From Rhizobium sp. BK313 (GTDB taxonomy: Bacteria > Pseudomonadota > Alphaproteobacteria > Rhizobiales > Rhizobiaceae), in the NCBI RefSeq assembly GCF_014193655.1, contig NZ_JACHZQ010000001.1, positions 62,001-126,000 on the forward strand: a DNA stretch of 64,000 bases, in the 5' to 3' direction. Shown here one piece after another: positions 16,932-25,267 of the stretch. A model generated the notes under the pieces. That model was not told the origin of the DNA. It saw only the letters and a program-made list of their open reading frames with translations, and made no database searches. The translations under genes were made by a program, and so were the position numbers. Position 1 is the first letter of the stretch, and each line of letters begins with the position of its first letter.

Positions 16932-17816
16932 TCACGGATCAATCACCAACACATCGAGCTTGCGCAGTTGCTCTGGATCAGCCATCGCGTCCATGCCGAT
17001 AATCCGGCCGTCATTGCCAACGGTGAGACGGAGCGCGATCCGCAATTGTCCGCCAAGGACGACGACGGCGCCGACAGCACCGTTGATGACGGCCGGCAGG
17101 GCCGCTTGGGCTCGGCCGCGGAAGGCTTCGGCCACTGCCGCCTGGCCGCGGATTTCCGCCAGCGAGCCCATTTGTGCGGCCACTGCATCGGCGCGGAAGA
17201 TGACGTCGGGATCGAGAACGGCAAGAAGCGCATTCATGTCGCCGCCGCGCGAGGCCGTCAGGAAGGCGTCGACCACATGGCGCTGGCGGCTAAGATCGGC
17301 TTCCGCAATGACCGGTGCTCCCTGCACCCGGCGGCGGGCGCGGCTGGCGAGCTGGCGTGTGGCGATGGTGGTGCGTCCAACGATGGGGGCGATGTCGTCG
17401 AAGGGTATGTCGAACATATCGTGCAGCACAAAGGCCAGCCGCTCGGCAGGGGCAAGCTTTTCCAGCACCACCAGCAGTGCCAGCCCGACCGAATCGGCGA
17501 GCAGCGCGTCCTGCTCCGGGTCAGTGCCGGTGCCGTCCTCGTGGCTGACGACCGGTTCGGGGACACGGATGGTCAGCGGCTCCTCGCGCCTGGATTTGCG
17601 GGAGCGCAGCAAGTCGAGACAGATGCGGGCGGTAACCGTCGTCAGCCAGCCGCTGAGGTTTTCGACCTCCGAGGTATCCGCACGGCTGAGCCGTAGCCAT
17701 GCCTCCTGCACGGCGTCCTCCGCCTCGGTGCGCGAGCCAAGCATACGGTAGGCGACCGCGCGCAAATGCGGCCGGTTGGCCTCGAATTTTTCTGCCTGCC
17801 ATTTTTTTTCGTCCAT
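16932..17816 (-). CDS. ECF41-type RNA polymerase sigma factor with SnoaL-like C-terminus
   Basis: 294 aa, longer than ordinary ECF factors. Region 2 (NRPHLRAVAYRMLGSRTEAE, DAVQEAWLRL) and region 4 (LAPAERLAFVLHDMFDIPFD, DIAPIVGRTTIATRQLASRA) are followed by a SnoaL/NTF2-like domain (residues about 180-290). That domain acts as a built-in regulator in the ECF41 family, replacing a separate anti-sigma factor. It is divergent from a carboxymuconolactone-decarboxylase-like gene, the known genomic partner of ECF41. A matching promoter lies in the gap. The ATG at 17816 follows caaggaatgtgaccg. Confidence 0.92.
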   Translation of the reverse strand: MDEKKWQAEKFEANRPHLRAVAYRMLGSRTEAEDAVQEAWLRLSRADTSEVENLSGWLTTVTARICLDLLRSRKSRREEPLTIRVPEPVVSHEDGTGTDPEQDALLADSVGLALLVVLEKLAPAERLAFVLHDMFDIPFDDIAPIVGRTTIATRQLASRARRRVQGAPVIAEADLSRQRHVVDAFLTASRGGDMNALLAVLDPDVIFRADAVAAQMGSLAEIRGQAAVAEAFRGRAQAALPAVINGAVGAVVVLGGQLRIALRLTVGNDGRIIGMDAMADPEQLRKLDVLVIDP

Positions 17817-17852
17817 CGGTCACATTCCTTGCGTGCGCTCCGTCATGCCTAT

Positions 17853-17879
17853 GACGAACGAAACCAAGCTGGTGTGACA
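17853..17879 (-). promoter_or_regulatory. Predicted ECF41-dependent promoter of the sigma gene
   Basis: Read on the minus strand: TGTCACA (17879-17873), 16 bp, then CGTC (17856-17853), 37 bp before the sigma start codon. This equals the published ECF41 consensus (TGTCACA and CGTC), so the sigma factor probably drives its own gene. Because TGTCACA reads TGTGACA on the other strand, the same site resembles a -35 for the divergent gene: TGTGACA at 17873-17879 is followed 17 bp later by CGTG (17897-17900), a weaker match. Confidence 0.65.
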
Positions 17880-17955
17880 AAGGATCGGCATGGGACCGTG
17901 TCGTCAAGATCGGCCCCCTGTTGGGCTCACCTGAAAACACCTCAAGGAGAGAATA

Positions 17956-18414
17956 ATGCAAGCCCGCATGAAGAACCCCGCCGTCATCCTACCGGAAACC
18001 CTGCAAGCCCTTTTGGCCGTCAGCGCTTCGATCAAGGATCGCGGCGTGTCCGAAAACACCATGGATCTCGTGCATCTGCGCGTCAGCCAGATCAATGGCT
18101 GCAGCGTCTGCACCGACATGGGCTTCCGCAAGCTGCAGAAGGAGGGGGAAACGATCGAACGCATGGTCGGCGTCTCCGCGTGGCGTGAAATGCCCTATTT
18201 TAGCGAGGCCGAACGCGCTGCCCTTGCGCTCGGCGAAGCCATGACTCGGCTTGCCGATCGGCCGGAGGCGGTAAGCGACGAGATCTGGAACGAGGCGGCC
18301 AAGCACTATGACGAAAAAGCACTGTCCGCTTTGATCGTCTCGATCGCCGTCGACAATGTCTGGAATCGGCTGAACTCGACGGTCCGGCAGCAGGCTGGAG
18401 CTTCCTGGAACTGA
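17956..18414 (+). CDS. Carboxymuconolactone decarboxylase / AhpD-like protein (ECF41 partner)
   Basis: 152 aa. The AhpD-type redox motif is NGCSVCTDMGF (CxxC), with HLRVSQINGC before it. The rest (AWREMPYFSEAERAALALGE and AVSDEIWNEAAKHYDEKALS) is typical of the CMD/AhpD alkylhydroperoxidase family. The start at 17956 has a strong ribosome site (caaggagagaata). It is the classic divergent target of ECF41 factors and may be a peroxide-reducing or general redox protein. It ends 50 bp before the convergent LysR gene, with a hairpin between them. Confidence 0.92.
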   Translation: MQARMKNPAVILPETLQALLAVSASIKDRGVSENTMDLVHLRVSQINGCSVCTDMGFRKLQKEGETIERMVGVSAWREMPYFSEAERAALALGEAMTRLADRPEAVSDEIWNEAAKHYDEKALSALIVSIAVDNVWNRLNSTVRQQAGASWN

Positions 18415-18429
18415 TCGAAGCCACGTGCG

Positions 18430-18454
18430 CACCTTCTCCCGTCGGGAGAAGGTG
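18430..18454. terminator. Perfect inverted repeat between convergent genes
   Basis: CACCTTCTCCCG (18430-18441) and CGGGAGAAGGTG (18443-18454) form perfect 12-bp arms around one base. It lies between the convergent stops of the CMD gene and a LysR gene. It resembles the stem at 21698-21722 (core CCTTCT.CCCG/CGGG.AGAAGG), so it may be a dispersed palindromic repeat serving as a bidirectional terminator. Confidence 0.6.
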
Positions 18455-18463
18455 TCCTACATC

Positions 18464-19375
18464 TCAAATCTCCCCAACCCTCGATGTTACAAGCAGTTTC
18501 GCCAGCCAGTCGACGAACACGCGCACCTTGTTGCTCAGGTGCCGGTTGGGGGGATAGACGATATGCAGTGGCAGGGGGCTGTGGCTCCAGCCGGGAAGGA
18601 TGGGGATGAGATCGCCCTTGGTGAGCGCGTCACGAACCATGAAGGTCGGTGCCTGGGCGATGCCAAGGCCGGTCAATGCGGCGTTGACATAGCTGCGGCT
18701 GTCGTTGACCGAGAGGATGTAACGCGGGCTGATCTCGAGCGACTCGTTGCCGCGCTGGAATTCAAACGGAATGGTCCGTCCTGTCTGCGCCCGAAAATAG
18801 CTGACGGCATAGTGATTGCTCTCCAGCTCTTCCGGCCGTTCGGGTACGCCGAATTTTTCGATATAGCGCGGTGCGGCGCAAGTGATGAGTTGTATCTCTC
18901 CCACGCGCCGGGCAATCAGCGACTGATCGCTCGGCATGCCCGCACGCAGGGCGCAGTCGACATTCTCCGCCAGATAATCCACCAGGCGGTCGCCCACACC
19001 GAGGTCGATATGGATGTCCGGATAGCGCTGGTGAAAATCGCAAAGCGCCGGCATGACGATGTTGTCGGCGAAAGCGCCGGCCATTTCGACGCGTAAACGA
19101 CCGCTCGGCAGACTCTGCGAATTGCTGATGCTGCCGTCCAGTTCCTCGATTTCGGAAAGGATCTGAATGGCACGTTCGTAGTAGAGCGCGCCGTCTGTTG
19201 TGACCATGACGCGGCGTGTCGTGCGGTTCAGGAGCTTGGTGTGCAGATGCGCCTCGAGCGACTGGATAAGCGTCGTCACGGTCGCCTTCGGCATGGAGAG
19301 GGTTGTGGCGGCGCGGGTGAAATTGCCCGTCTCCACCACGCGTGCAAATGCCCGCATTGCTGATAGCTGGTCCAT
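18464..19375 (-). CDS. LysR-family regulator of the RND locus
   Basis: 303 aa from the ATG at 19375, the standard LysR length; the reading frame extends 110 codons upstream through a repeat and is not used. The helix-turn-helix is MDQLSAMRAFARVVETGNFT and RAATTLSMPKATVTTLIQSL. The effector domain follows from about residue 90. It is divergent from the hydrolase-adaptor-pump genes, the arrangement of MexT with MexEF and similar systems, so it probably activates or represses that efflux operon. Confidence 0.9.
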   Translation of the reverse strand: MDQLSAMRAFARVVETGNFTRAATTLSMPKATVTTLIQSLEAHLHTKLLNRTTRRVMVTTDGALYYERAIQILSEIEELDGSISNSQSLPSGRLRVEMAGAFADNIVMPALCDFHQRYPDIHIDLGVGDRLVDYLAENVDCALRAGMPSDQSLIARRVGEIQLITCAAPRYIEKFGVPERPEELESNHYAVSYFRAQTGRTIPFEFQRGNESLEISPRYILSVNDSRSYVNAALTGLGIAQAPTFMVRDALTKGDLIPILPGWSHSPLPLHIVYPPNRHLSNKVRVFVDWLAKLLVTSRVGEI

Positions 19376-19533
19376 TCTAAGGCGCCCTTCGACCATAGCG
19401 AAAAGAGGTCGATTGTTTGTTCTCATGAATAGTCTGATCGAATATAGGCTACTTATTCTCAGAACGGAATAACAATATGTTGTAGCCGTGAATGTTGCAA
19501 CGCGGCATGGGGCGCTTGGGGCCGCGCAATCCG

Positions 19534-19582
19534 GAACATGATCCGAAACGTGTGGGAACAGTTTTCGGAAGAGATCATGTTC
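19534..19582. repeat. Rhizobial-type intergenic palindromic repeat, copy 1
   Basis: Outer arms GAACATGATC (19534-19543) and GATCATGTTC (19573-19582) are perfect complements. Inside lie CCGAAA (19543-19548) and TTTCGG (19563-19568), so the element can fold into a long interrupted hairpin. The inner sequence CGTGTGGGAACAGTTTTCGG resembles the cores of the elements at 32941-32979 and 33822-33868, so these look like members of one dispersed family. It sits 27 bp upstream of the hydrolase start. Confidence 0.65.
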
Positions 19583-19608
19583 AATCGAATAGACAAGGAT
19601 ATGGGTCC

Positions 19609-20421
19609 ATGAGTGCGCCGTGGAAAGATGTGATGCTGGAAAACGTGCCCACGGGGCCGGTGGCAGCGCGGGTCTACAACGGCGAAGGTCTCCAGAAGGC
19701 GGCACCCATCGTGCTTTACCTGCATGGTGGCGCTTTTCTCGATACCGAGCGTGCTATTGACCGCCCGGTGGCCGCAAGTCTTGCGGATGCCGGTGCGATC
19801 GTGGTTGCTGCTGATTATAGCAGCGGCAACCAGAATGCGTTTCCGCAGGTGCTGGAATGCGCCTACGGGATTCTCGCCTATCTCGGCAACAAGCGAAACA
19901 TGCTTGCGCTGGGCGGGGCGAAAAAGTCGCTGCTCTTTGTCGCCGGTGAGGAATCGGGTGGCAACGTTGCGGCGGGCGTGGCTTTAAAAGCGCGCGATCA
20001 GATGCCGGGTTCGCTGGACGGACAGGTGCTGATATCGCCGCTGCTTGATCCTTTCATGGGATCGAAATCTTTCCTCCAGGCGGAGGAAAGCGGCATGCGC
20101 GAGCGTTGGACAGAGGGTTGGAACCGCTACCTGGGTTTTCTGGGCGGTGTCTGTCACCCCTATGCTGCGCCTCGATACTGTTCGCGGCTTTCGGGCCTCG
20201 CGCCGGCATTGGTGCTCACGGCCGAGGACGACCCGCTCCGCGACGAGGGCATGGAATACGGCAGCCGCCTGAAAGGGGCCGGCGTTCGTGTTCGCCAGCA
20301 AGTCCTTCCCGCCGGGACAGGCTGGCCCACCATTTACGGCGGGCAGTCGAAAGACAAGCCGACATGGCAGCAGGATGTCTGCTGTTGTTTCAGGCACTTT
20401 GTCGAGGATGTGCAGGCTTGA
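19609..20421 (+). CDS. Alpha/beta hydrolase of HSL type with altered active site
   Basis: 270 aa from the ATG at 19609 (acaaggatatgggtcc upstream); the frame before it runs through a repeat element. The oxyanion motif LHGGAFLD (residues 38-45) and the acid region TAEDDPLRDEG (205-213) fit the hormone-sensitive-lipase family. The nucleophile elbow, however, reads AGEESGGN (Ser116), lacking the Gly two residues before Ser in GxSxG. Where the catalytic His is expected, the sequence is PAGTGWPT (residues 234-241). The only nearby His is in the C-terminal CFRHF. It may be catalytically weak or a binding protein. It heads the RND operon. Confidence 0.8.
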   Translation: MSAPWKDVMLENVPTGPVAARVYNGEGLQKAAPIVLYLHGGAFLDTERAIDRPVAASLADAGAIVVAADYSSGNQNAFPQVLECAYGILAYLGNKRNMLALGGAKKSLLFVAGEESGGNVAAGVALKARDQMPGSLDGQVLISPLLDPFMGSKSFLQAEESGMRERWTEGWNRYLGFLGGVCHPYAAPRYCSRLSGLAPALVLTAEDDPLRDEGMEYGSRLKGAGVRVRQQVLPAGTGWPTIYGGQSKDKPTWQQDVCCCFRHFVEDVQA

Positions 20422-20500
20422 TCGACTAAGTCTGATGATGTCGAGACGATAGGAATTTTCGGTCCCGTGTCCCAAGCCGGGATCAAAAGGAGAGACTAAC

Positions 20501-21691
20501 ATGAAGTCCAACGGTAAGCGCTGGGCCCTGTGGGGCGCCGGCATGGGTGTTGCTGCGGCCGTTGCAGGCACAGCCTTCTATCTGGATTTGCCGCGCGGCG
20601 CTCAAGCGACCGAAGCGGCCGCCCCGGCAGCGATGCCGGCCATCCCCGTTACTGTCGCCGCCGTCGAGGCGCGCGATATCACGACCTGGCAGGAGTTTTC
20701 CGGCCGGCTCGAAGCCATCGATCGTGTGGAGGTGCGCCCGCGTGTGGCCGGCGCCATCCAGTCGGTGCATTTCCGCGAAGGCGCGTTGGTCAAGCAGGGT
20801 GACCTGCTGGTGACGATCGACCCCGCACCCTATGAGGCGGCCGTCGCCCAGGCGCAGGCGGAAGTTGGTGCAGCTAGCGCCAAGCTGGATCTCGCCAAGG
20901 TCGAAGTCGACCGCGGCCAGAAGCTCTCCGATAACAAGACGATTTCGCAGAGCGACATGGATACGCGCGCCAGCAATTATGCCGAGGCGGTTGCCAATCT
21001 GAAGGCGGCGCAAGCTGCCCTGCAGACGGCACAGTTGAACCTCGACTATACGCAGGTTCGCGCTCCGATCGCCGGCCGCGTCGGTAAGATTGAGGTCACC
21101 GTGGGCAATCTTGTCGCGGCTGGTTCCTCCTCGCCCGCGTTGACGACGGTCGTATCCGTCGATCCGATCTATGCCAGCTTCAACGCCAACGAGCAGGTTG
21201 TCACCGGCGCGCTCGCCCAGCTGCCGGCCGGCGACGGCGCGGTGCCGCCGGTTGAGCAGATCCCGGTGCAGATCGGCACGGCCAGCGACGACGGCACGCC
21301 GATCACCGGCAAGCTTCAGCTCATCGACAACGAGGTGGATGCCGCCAGCGGCACGATCGTAGTGCGTGCCGTCTTCGACAATCCCGGCGGACGCTTGATC
21401 TCTGGCCAGTTCGTCCGCGTGCGCATGGGCCAGCCGAAGGCCGAGAATAGAATCGTCATCGATGACCGCGCAGTCGGCACCGACCAGGACAAGAAGTTCG
21501 TCTTCGTCGTGGATGGCGAAAACAAGGTCAATTACCGGCAGGTCCAACTCGGTTCGCTGGTCGACGGCCAGCGAGTGATCGAGAACGGCCTGAAAGTCGG
21601 CGAAAAGATCGTCGTCAACGGGCTGCAGCGCATCCGTCCTGGTGCAGTCGTCGCACCGCAGTTGGCAGAGAAGGTCGCGACCGCTCAGTAA
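20501..21691 (+). CDS. RND efflux periplasmic adaptor (membrane fusion protein)
   Basis: 396 aa. An N-terminal uncleaved anchor (residues about 8-28; no lipobox cysteine) is followed by the biotinyl-lipoyl halves (VEVRPRVAGAIQSVHFREGA and LDYTQVRAPIAGRVGKIEV). Between them is a coiled-coil hairpin (AVAQAQAEVGAASAKLDLAK) and after them beta-barrel and membrane-proximal domains. It links the pump to an outer-membrane channel. Its stop is 120 bp before the pump gene, with a palindromic repeat in the gap. No outer-membrane factor gene lies in this locus, so a channel encoded elsewhere must be used. Confidence 0.93.
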   Translation: MKSNGKRWALWGAGMGVAAAVAGTAFYLDLPRGAQATEAAAPAAMPAIPVTVAAVEARDITTWQEFSGRLEAIDRVEVRPRVAGAIQSVHFREGALVKQGDLLVTIDPAPYEAAVAQAQAEVGAASAKLDLAKVEVDRGQKLSDNKTISQSDMDTRASNYAEAVANLKAAQAALQTAQLNLDYTQVRAPIAGRVGKIEVTVGNLVAAGSSSPALTTVVSVDPIYASFNANEQVVTGALAQLPAGDGAVPPVEQIPVQIGTASDDGTPITGKLQLIDNEVDAASGTIVVRAVFDNPGGRLISGQFVRVRMGQPKAENRIVIDDRAVGTDQDKKFVFVVDGENKVNYRQVQLGSLVDGQRVIENGLKVGEKIVVNGLQRIRPGAVVAPQLAEKVATAQ

Positions 21692-21697
21692 GACTTC

Positions 21698-21722
21698 GCC
21701 TTCTGCCCGCGCGGGAGAAGGC
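21698..21722. repeat. Palindromic element between adaptor and pump genes
   Basis: GCCTTCT-GCCCGCGCGGGA-GAAGGC is a near-perfect inverted repeat directly after the adaptor stop codon. Its core resembles the 18430-18454 palindrome. Located inside the operon, it could stabilise the adaptor message or attenuate pump expression. Function is inferred from position. Confidence 0.5.
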
Positions 21723-21811
21723 CGATATCCGAAATCACATGATCCGCCGGCGGCTCTCAAATCGCCGGACGGGGATTTTGCATCCGTTTTCACCCCAGAG
21801 GGGGCTTTGAT

Positions 21812-24800
21812 ATGAACATCTCCAGATTCTTTGTTGACCGCCCGGTCTTTGCCGGTGTTCTTTCGGTCCTCATCGTGGTCGCCGGCCTGATCGGCCTCAG
21901 AGCGCTGCCGATCTCCGAATATCCCGAGGTCGTGCCGCCGTCGATCGTCGTGCGCGCCACCTATCCCGGCGCCAACCCGACCGTCATCGCCGAAACGGTG
22001 GCGACGCCGCTCGAAGAGCAGATCAACGGCGTCGACGGCATGCTCTACATGTCCAGCCAGGCGACTTCAGACGGCGTTCTCAACGTGACGGTAACATTTA
22101 AGCTTGGCACCGATCCGGATAAGGCGCAGCAGCTCGTGCAGAACCGCGTTTCGCAGGCCGAGCCGCGCCTGCCCGCGGAAGTCCGTGCCCTCGGCATCAC
22201 GACCGTCAAGAGCTCGCCCAACTTCATCATGGTCGTCAACCTCGTCTCGGACGGGGCCGACCACGACATCACCTATCTGCGAAACTATGCGACCCTGAAC
22301 GTCAAGGATCGGCTCGCCCGCATCGAAGGCGTCGGGCAGGTGCAGGTCTTCGGCGCCGGCGACTATTCCATGCGCGTGTGGATCGATCCGCAGAAGGCGG
22401 CCGAGCATAATCTTGCCGCCAGCGACATCAGCAATGCGATCAGCTCCCAGAACGTCCAGGCTGCGGCCGGCATCATCGGTGCCTCACCCAGCCGGCCGGG
22501 CGTGGATCTGCAGCTCAACGTCAATGCCCAGGGCCGCCTGCGCACACCCGAGGAGTTCGGCAACATCATCGTCAAGACGGGTGCCAACGGCGAGATCACC
22601 CGCCTTCGCGACGTCGCCCGCGTCGAGCTCGGTGCGGAAGACTATACGCTGCGCTCGCTGCTCGACGGCAAGCCGGCCGTCGCCGTCGCGGTTCTGCAGG
22701 CGCCCGGTTCGAACGCGATCGAGATCGCGAACAACGTGCGCTCGACCATGAACGAGCTGCAGCAGGCCATGCCGGCTGGTGTCAAGTACGAGATCGTCTA
22801 CGACACGACGAAATTCGTCCGTGCCTCGATCGAGAAGGTGATCGACACGCTGCTCGAAGCCATCGCGCTCGTCGTCCTCGTCGTCATCCTGTTCCTCCAG
22901 ACATGGCGCGCATCGATCATTCCGTTGATCGCCGTTCCGGTGTCGATCATCGGCACCTTTGCGGTAATGTATGTCTTCGGCTTCTCGATCAACGCGCTCA
23001 GTCTGTTCGGCCTGGTGCTGGCGATCGGTATCGTCGTGGACGACGCGATCGTGGTGGTCGAGAACGTCGAACGCAATATCGAGAACGGGCTCAGTCCGCG
23101 AGACGCCACCTACAAGGCCATGAAGGAAGTCTCCGGTCCGATCATCGCGATCGCGCTGGTCCTCGTCGCGGTCTTCGTGCCGCTCGCCTTCATCTCCGGC
23201 CTGTCGGGCCAGTTCTACCGCCAGTTCGCGCTGACGATCGCCATCTCGACCGTCATCTCGGCCTTCAACTCGCTCACCCTGTCTCCGGCACTGGCATCCC
23301 TGCTACTGAAGGGTCATCATGCGCCGAAGGATCGGCTGACGCGGGTCATGGACGCGATCTTCGGCTGGTTCTTCCGCGGCTTCAACCGGGCGTTCGGAGC
23401 CGGTTCGAAATACTACGGCAAGGGCGTCGGCGGCCTGCTGTCGCGCAAGAGCATCGTCATGGTGCTATATCTCGCGCTGGTGGGAGCGACCTATAGCCTG
23501 TTCACAACGGTTCCCGGCGGTTTCGTGCCGTCGCAGGACAAGCAGTATCTGATCGGCTTCGCACAACTTCCGGATGCCGCAAGCCTCGACCGCACGGAAG
23601 ACGTGATTAAGCGCATGACGGACATCGCGCTGAAGCAGCCGGGCGTCGCCAATGCGATCGCCTTCCCAGGCCTGTCGATCAACGGCTTCACCAATTCCTC
23701 GAATGCCGGCATCGTTTTCGTCACGCTGAAGGACTTCGACGAGCGCAAGACGCCCGACCTTTCTGGCGGGGCGATCGCCATGGCGCTGAATCAGAAGTTC
23801 GGCGCCATCCAGGATGCCTTCATCGCCATGTTCCCGCCGCCGCCGGTCAACGGTCTCGGCACGACAGGCGGCTTCAAGCTGCAGATCGAGGATCGCGCCG
23901 GCCTCGGCAACCAGGCGCTCGACCAGGCGGCCAAGGCAGTGATCGCCAAGGCCTACCAGACGCCGGAACTCACCGGCATCTTCTCGAGCTTCCAGATCAA
24001 CGTGCCGCAGCTCTTTGCCGATCTCGACCGCGCCAAGGCCGAGCAGCTCGGGGTCTCCGTCACCGACGTCTTCCAGACGCTGCAGATCTATCTCGGTTCG
24101 CTCTATGTGAACGACTTCAACGCCTTCGGCCGCACCTACAGCGTCCGCGTGCAGGCCGATGCCAAATTCCGCGCTCAGCCGGAAGATATCGGCCAGCTGA
24201 AGGTTCGTTCGGCATCGGGTCAAATGATCCCGCTTTCAGCCTTGCTGAAGGTGGACGCCACCACCGGTCCGGAACGCACGAACCGCTACAACGGCTTCCT
24301 GGCGGCCGACATCAACGGCGGTCCGGCGCCCGGCTTCTCGTCGGGCCAGGCACAGGCGGCGATCGAGAAGATCCTGCACGAGACGCTGCCGGCCGGCATC
24401 GACTTCGAGTGGACAGACCTGACCTACCAGCAGATCCTGGCCGGCAATTCGAGCGTCGTTGTCTTCCCGCTGGCGCTGCTCCTGGTCTTCCTCGTGCTGG
24501 CCGCCCAATACGAGAGCCTGACCTTGCCGTTGGCGATCATTATGATCGTGCCTATGGGCGTATTGGCCGCGCTGACAGGCGTCTGGCTCACGGGTGGAGA
24601 CAACAACATCTTCACCCAGATCGGCCTGGTGGTGCTCGTCGGCCTGTCGGCGAAAAATGCGATCCTGATCGTGGAATTCGCCCGCGAGCTGGAATTCGAG
24701 GGCCGCACACCGGTTCAGGCGGCGATCGAGGCCAGCCGCCTGCGTCTACGCCCGATCCTGATGACCTCCATGGCCTTCATCATGGGTGTCGTGCCTTTGG

Positions 24801-25009
24801 TTACCTCGACCGGTGCCGGTGCCGAGATGCGTGCCGCCATGGGTGTGGCGGTGTTCTCGGGCATGATCGGCGTAACGTTCTTCGGCATCTTCATGACGCC
24901 GGTGTTCTACGTGCTGATCCGCAGGCTGACGGGCAACCGTCCGCTGAAGCAGCATCACCACAACGACAACAACCATTCGGCAGAGGTTCTTCCGATCGCC
25001 GCCGAATAG
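21812..25009 (+). CDS. RND-family multidrug efflux pump, HAE1 type
   Basis: 1065 aa, the AcrB/MexF length, with twelve transmembrane segments and two large periplasmic loops. It starts MNISRFFVDRPVFAGVLSV as AcrB homologues do. The proton-relay aspartates are in GIVVDDAIVVVENVERN (Asp about 410-411) and the partner lysine in GLSAKNAILIVEFA (about 948). It exports hydrophobic drugs or metabolites by proton antiport. It is the last gene of the LysR-linked operon and is followed by a strong terminator. The histidine-rich tail (KQHHHNDNNH) is unusual but outside the conserved fold. Confidence 0.95.
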   Translation: MNISRFFVDRPVFAGVLSVLIVVAGLIGLRALPISEYPEVVPPSIVVRATYPGANPTVIAETVATPLEEQINGVDGMLYMSSQATSDGVLNVTVTFKLGTDPDKAQQLVQNRVSQAEPRLPAEVRALGITTVKSSPNFIMVVNLVSDGADHDITYLRNYATLNVKDRLARIEGVGQVQVFGAGDYSMRVWIDPQKAAEHNLAASDISNAISSQNVQAAAGIIGASPSRPGVDLQLNVNAQGRLRTPEEFGNIIVKTGANGEITRLRDVARVELGAEDYTLRSLLDGKPAVAVAVLQAPGSNAIEIANNVRSTMNELQQAMPAGVKYEIVYDTTKFVRASIEKVIDTLLEAIALVVLVVILFLQTWRASIIPLIAVPVSIIGTFAVMYVFGFSINALSLFGLVLAIGIVVDDAIVVVENVERNIENGLSPRDATYKAMKEVSGPIIAIALVLVAVFVPLAFISGLSGQFYRQFALTIAISTVISAFNSLTLSPALASLLLKGHHAPKDRLTRVMDAIFGWFFRGFNRAFGAGSKYYGKGVGGLLSRKSIVMVLYLALVGATYSLFTTVPGGFVPSQDKQYLIGFAQLPDAASLDRTEDVIKRMTDIALKQPGVANAIAFPGLSINGFTNSSNAGIVFVTLKDFDERKTPDLSGGAIAMALNQKFGAIQDAFIAMFPPPPVNGLGTTGGFKLQIEDRAGLGNQALDQAAKAVIAKAYQTPELTGIFSSFQINVPQLFADLDRAKAEQLGVSVTDVFQTLQIYLGSLYVNDFNAFGRTYSVRVQADAKFRAQPEDIGQLKVRSASGQMIPLSALLKVDATTGPERTNRYNGFLAADINGGPAPGFSSGQAQAAIEKILHETLPAGIDFEWTDLTYQQILAGNSSVVVFPLALLLVFLVLAAQYESLTLPLAIIMIVPMGVLAALTGVWLTGGDNNIFTQIGLVVLVGLSAKNAILIVEFARELEFEGRTPVQAAIEASRLRLRPILMTSMAFIMGVVPLVTSTGAGAEMRAAMGVAVFSGMIGVTFFGIFMTPVFYVLIRRLTGNRPLKQHHHNDNNHSAEVLPIAAE

Positions 25010-25051
25010 GAATGCCGTGTCGGGTAGTACCCCCAGTGCCCGATATGTCAT

Positions 25052-25084
25052 GGGCGGGACCGCAAGGTCCCGCCCTTCTTTTTT
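25052..25084 (+). terminator. Rho-independent terminator of the RND operon
   Basis: GGGCGGGACC (25052-25061), loop GCAA, GGTCCCGCCC (25066-25075), then TTCTTTTTT. The perfect 10-bp GC stem followed by a T-tract, 42 bp after the pump stop codon, is a canonical intrinsic terminator. Confidence 0.9.
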
Positions 25085-25267
25085 GATCTCGTGTTGGTTT
25101 TGATATTTTCCGTTTCGGCCAATCTGTTTTTCGAAGATTTTGCCTCTCGCCCGCCAATTTCATTTGCATGCTGACGCCATGGGTTTATCAAACACCTAGG
25201 CAAAATGATTGACGTACATCGGGCCAGAGGAGCTGCCCGCTGGTGGTCATTTGCGAGGGAGGATTCC

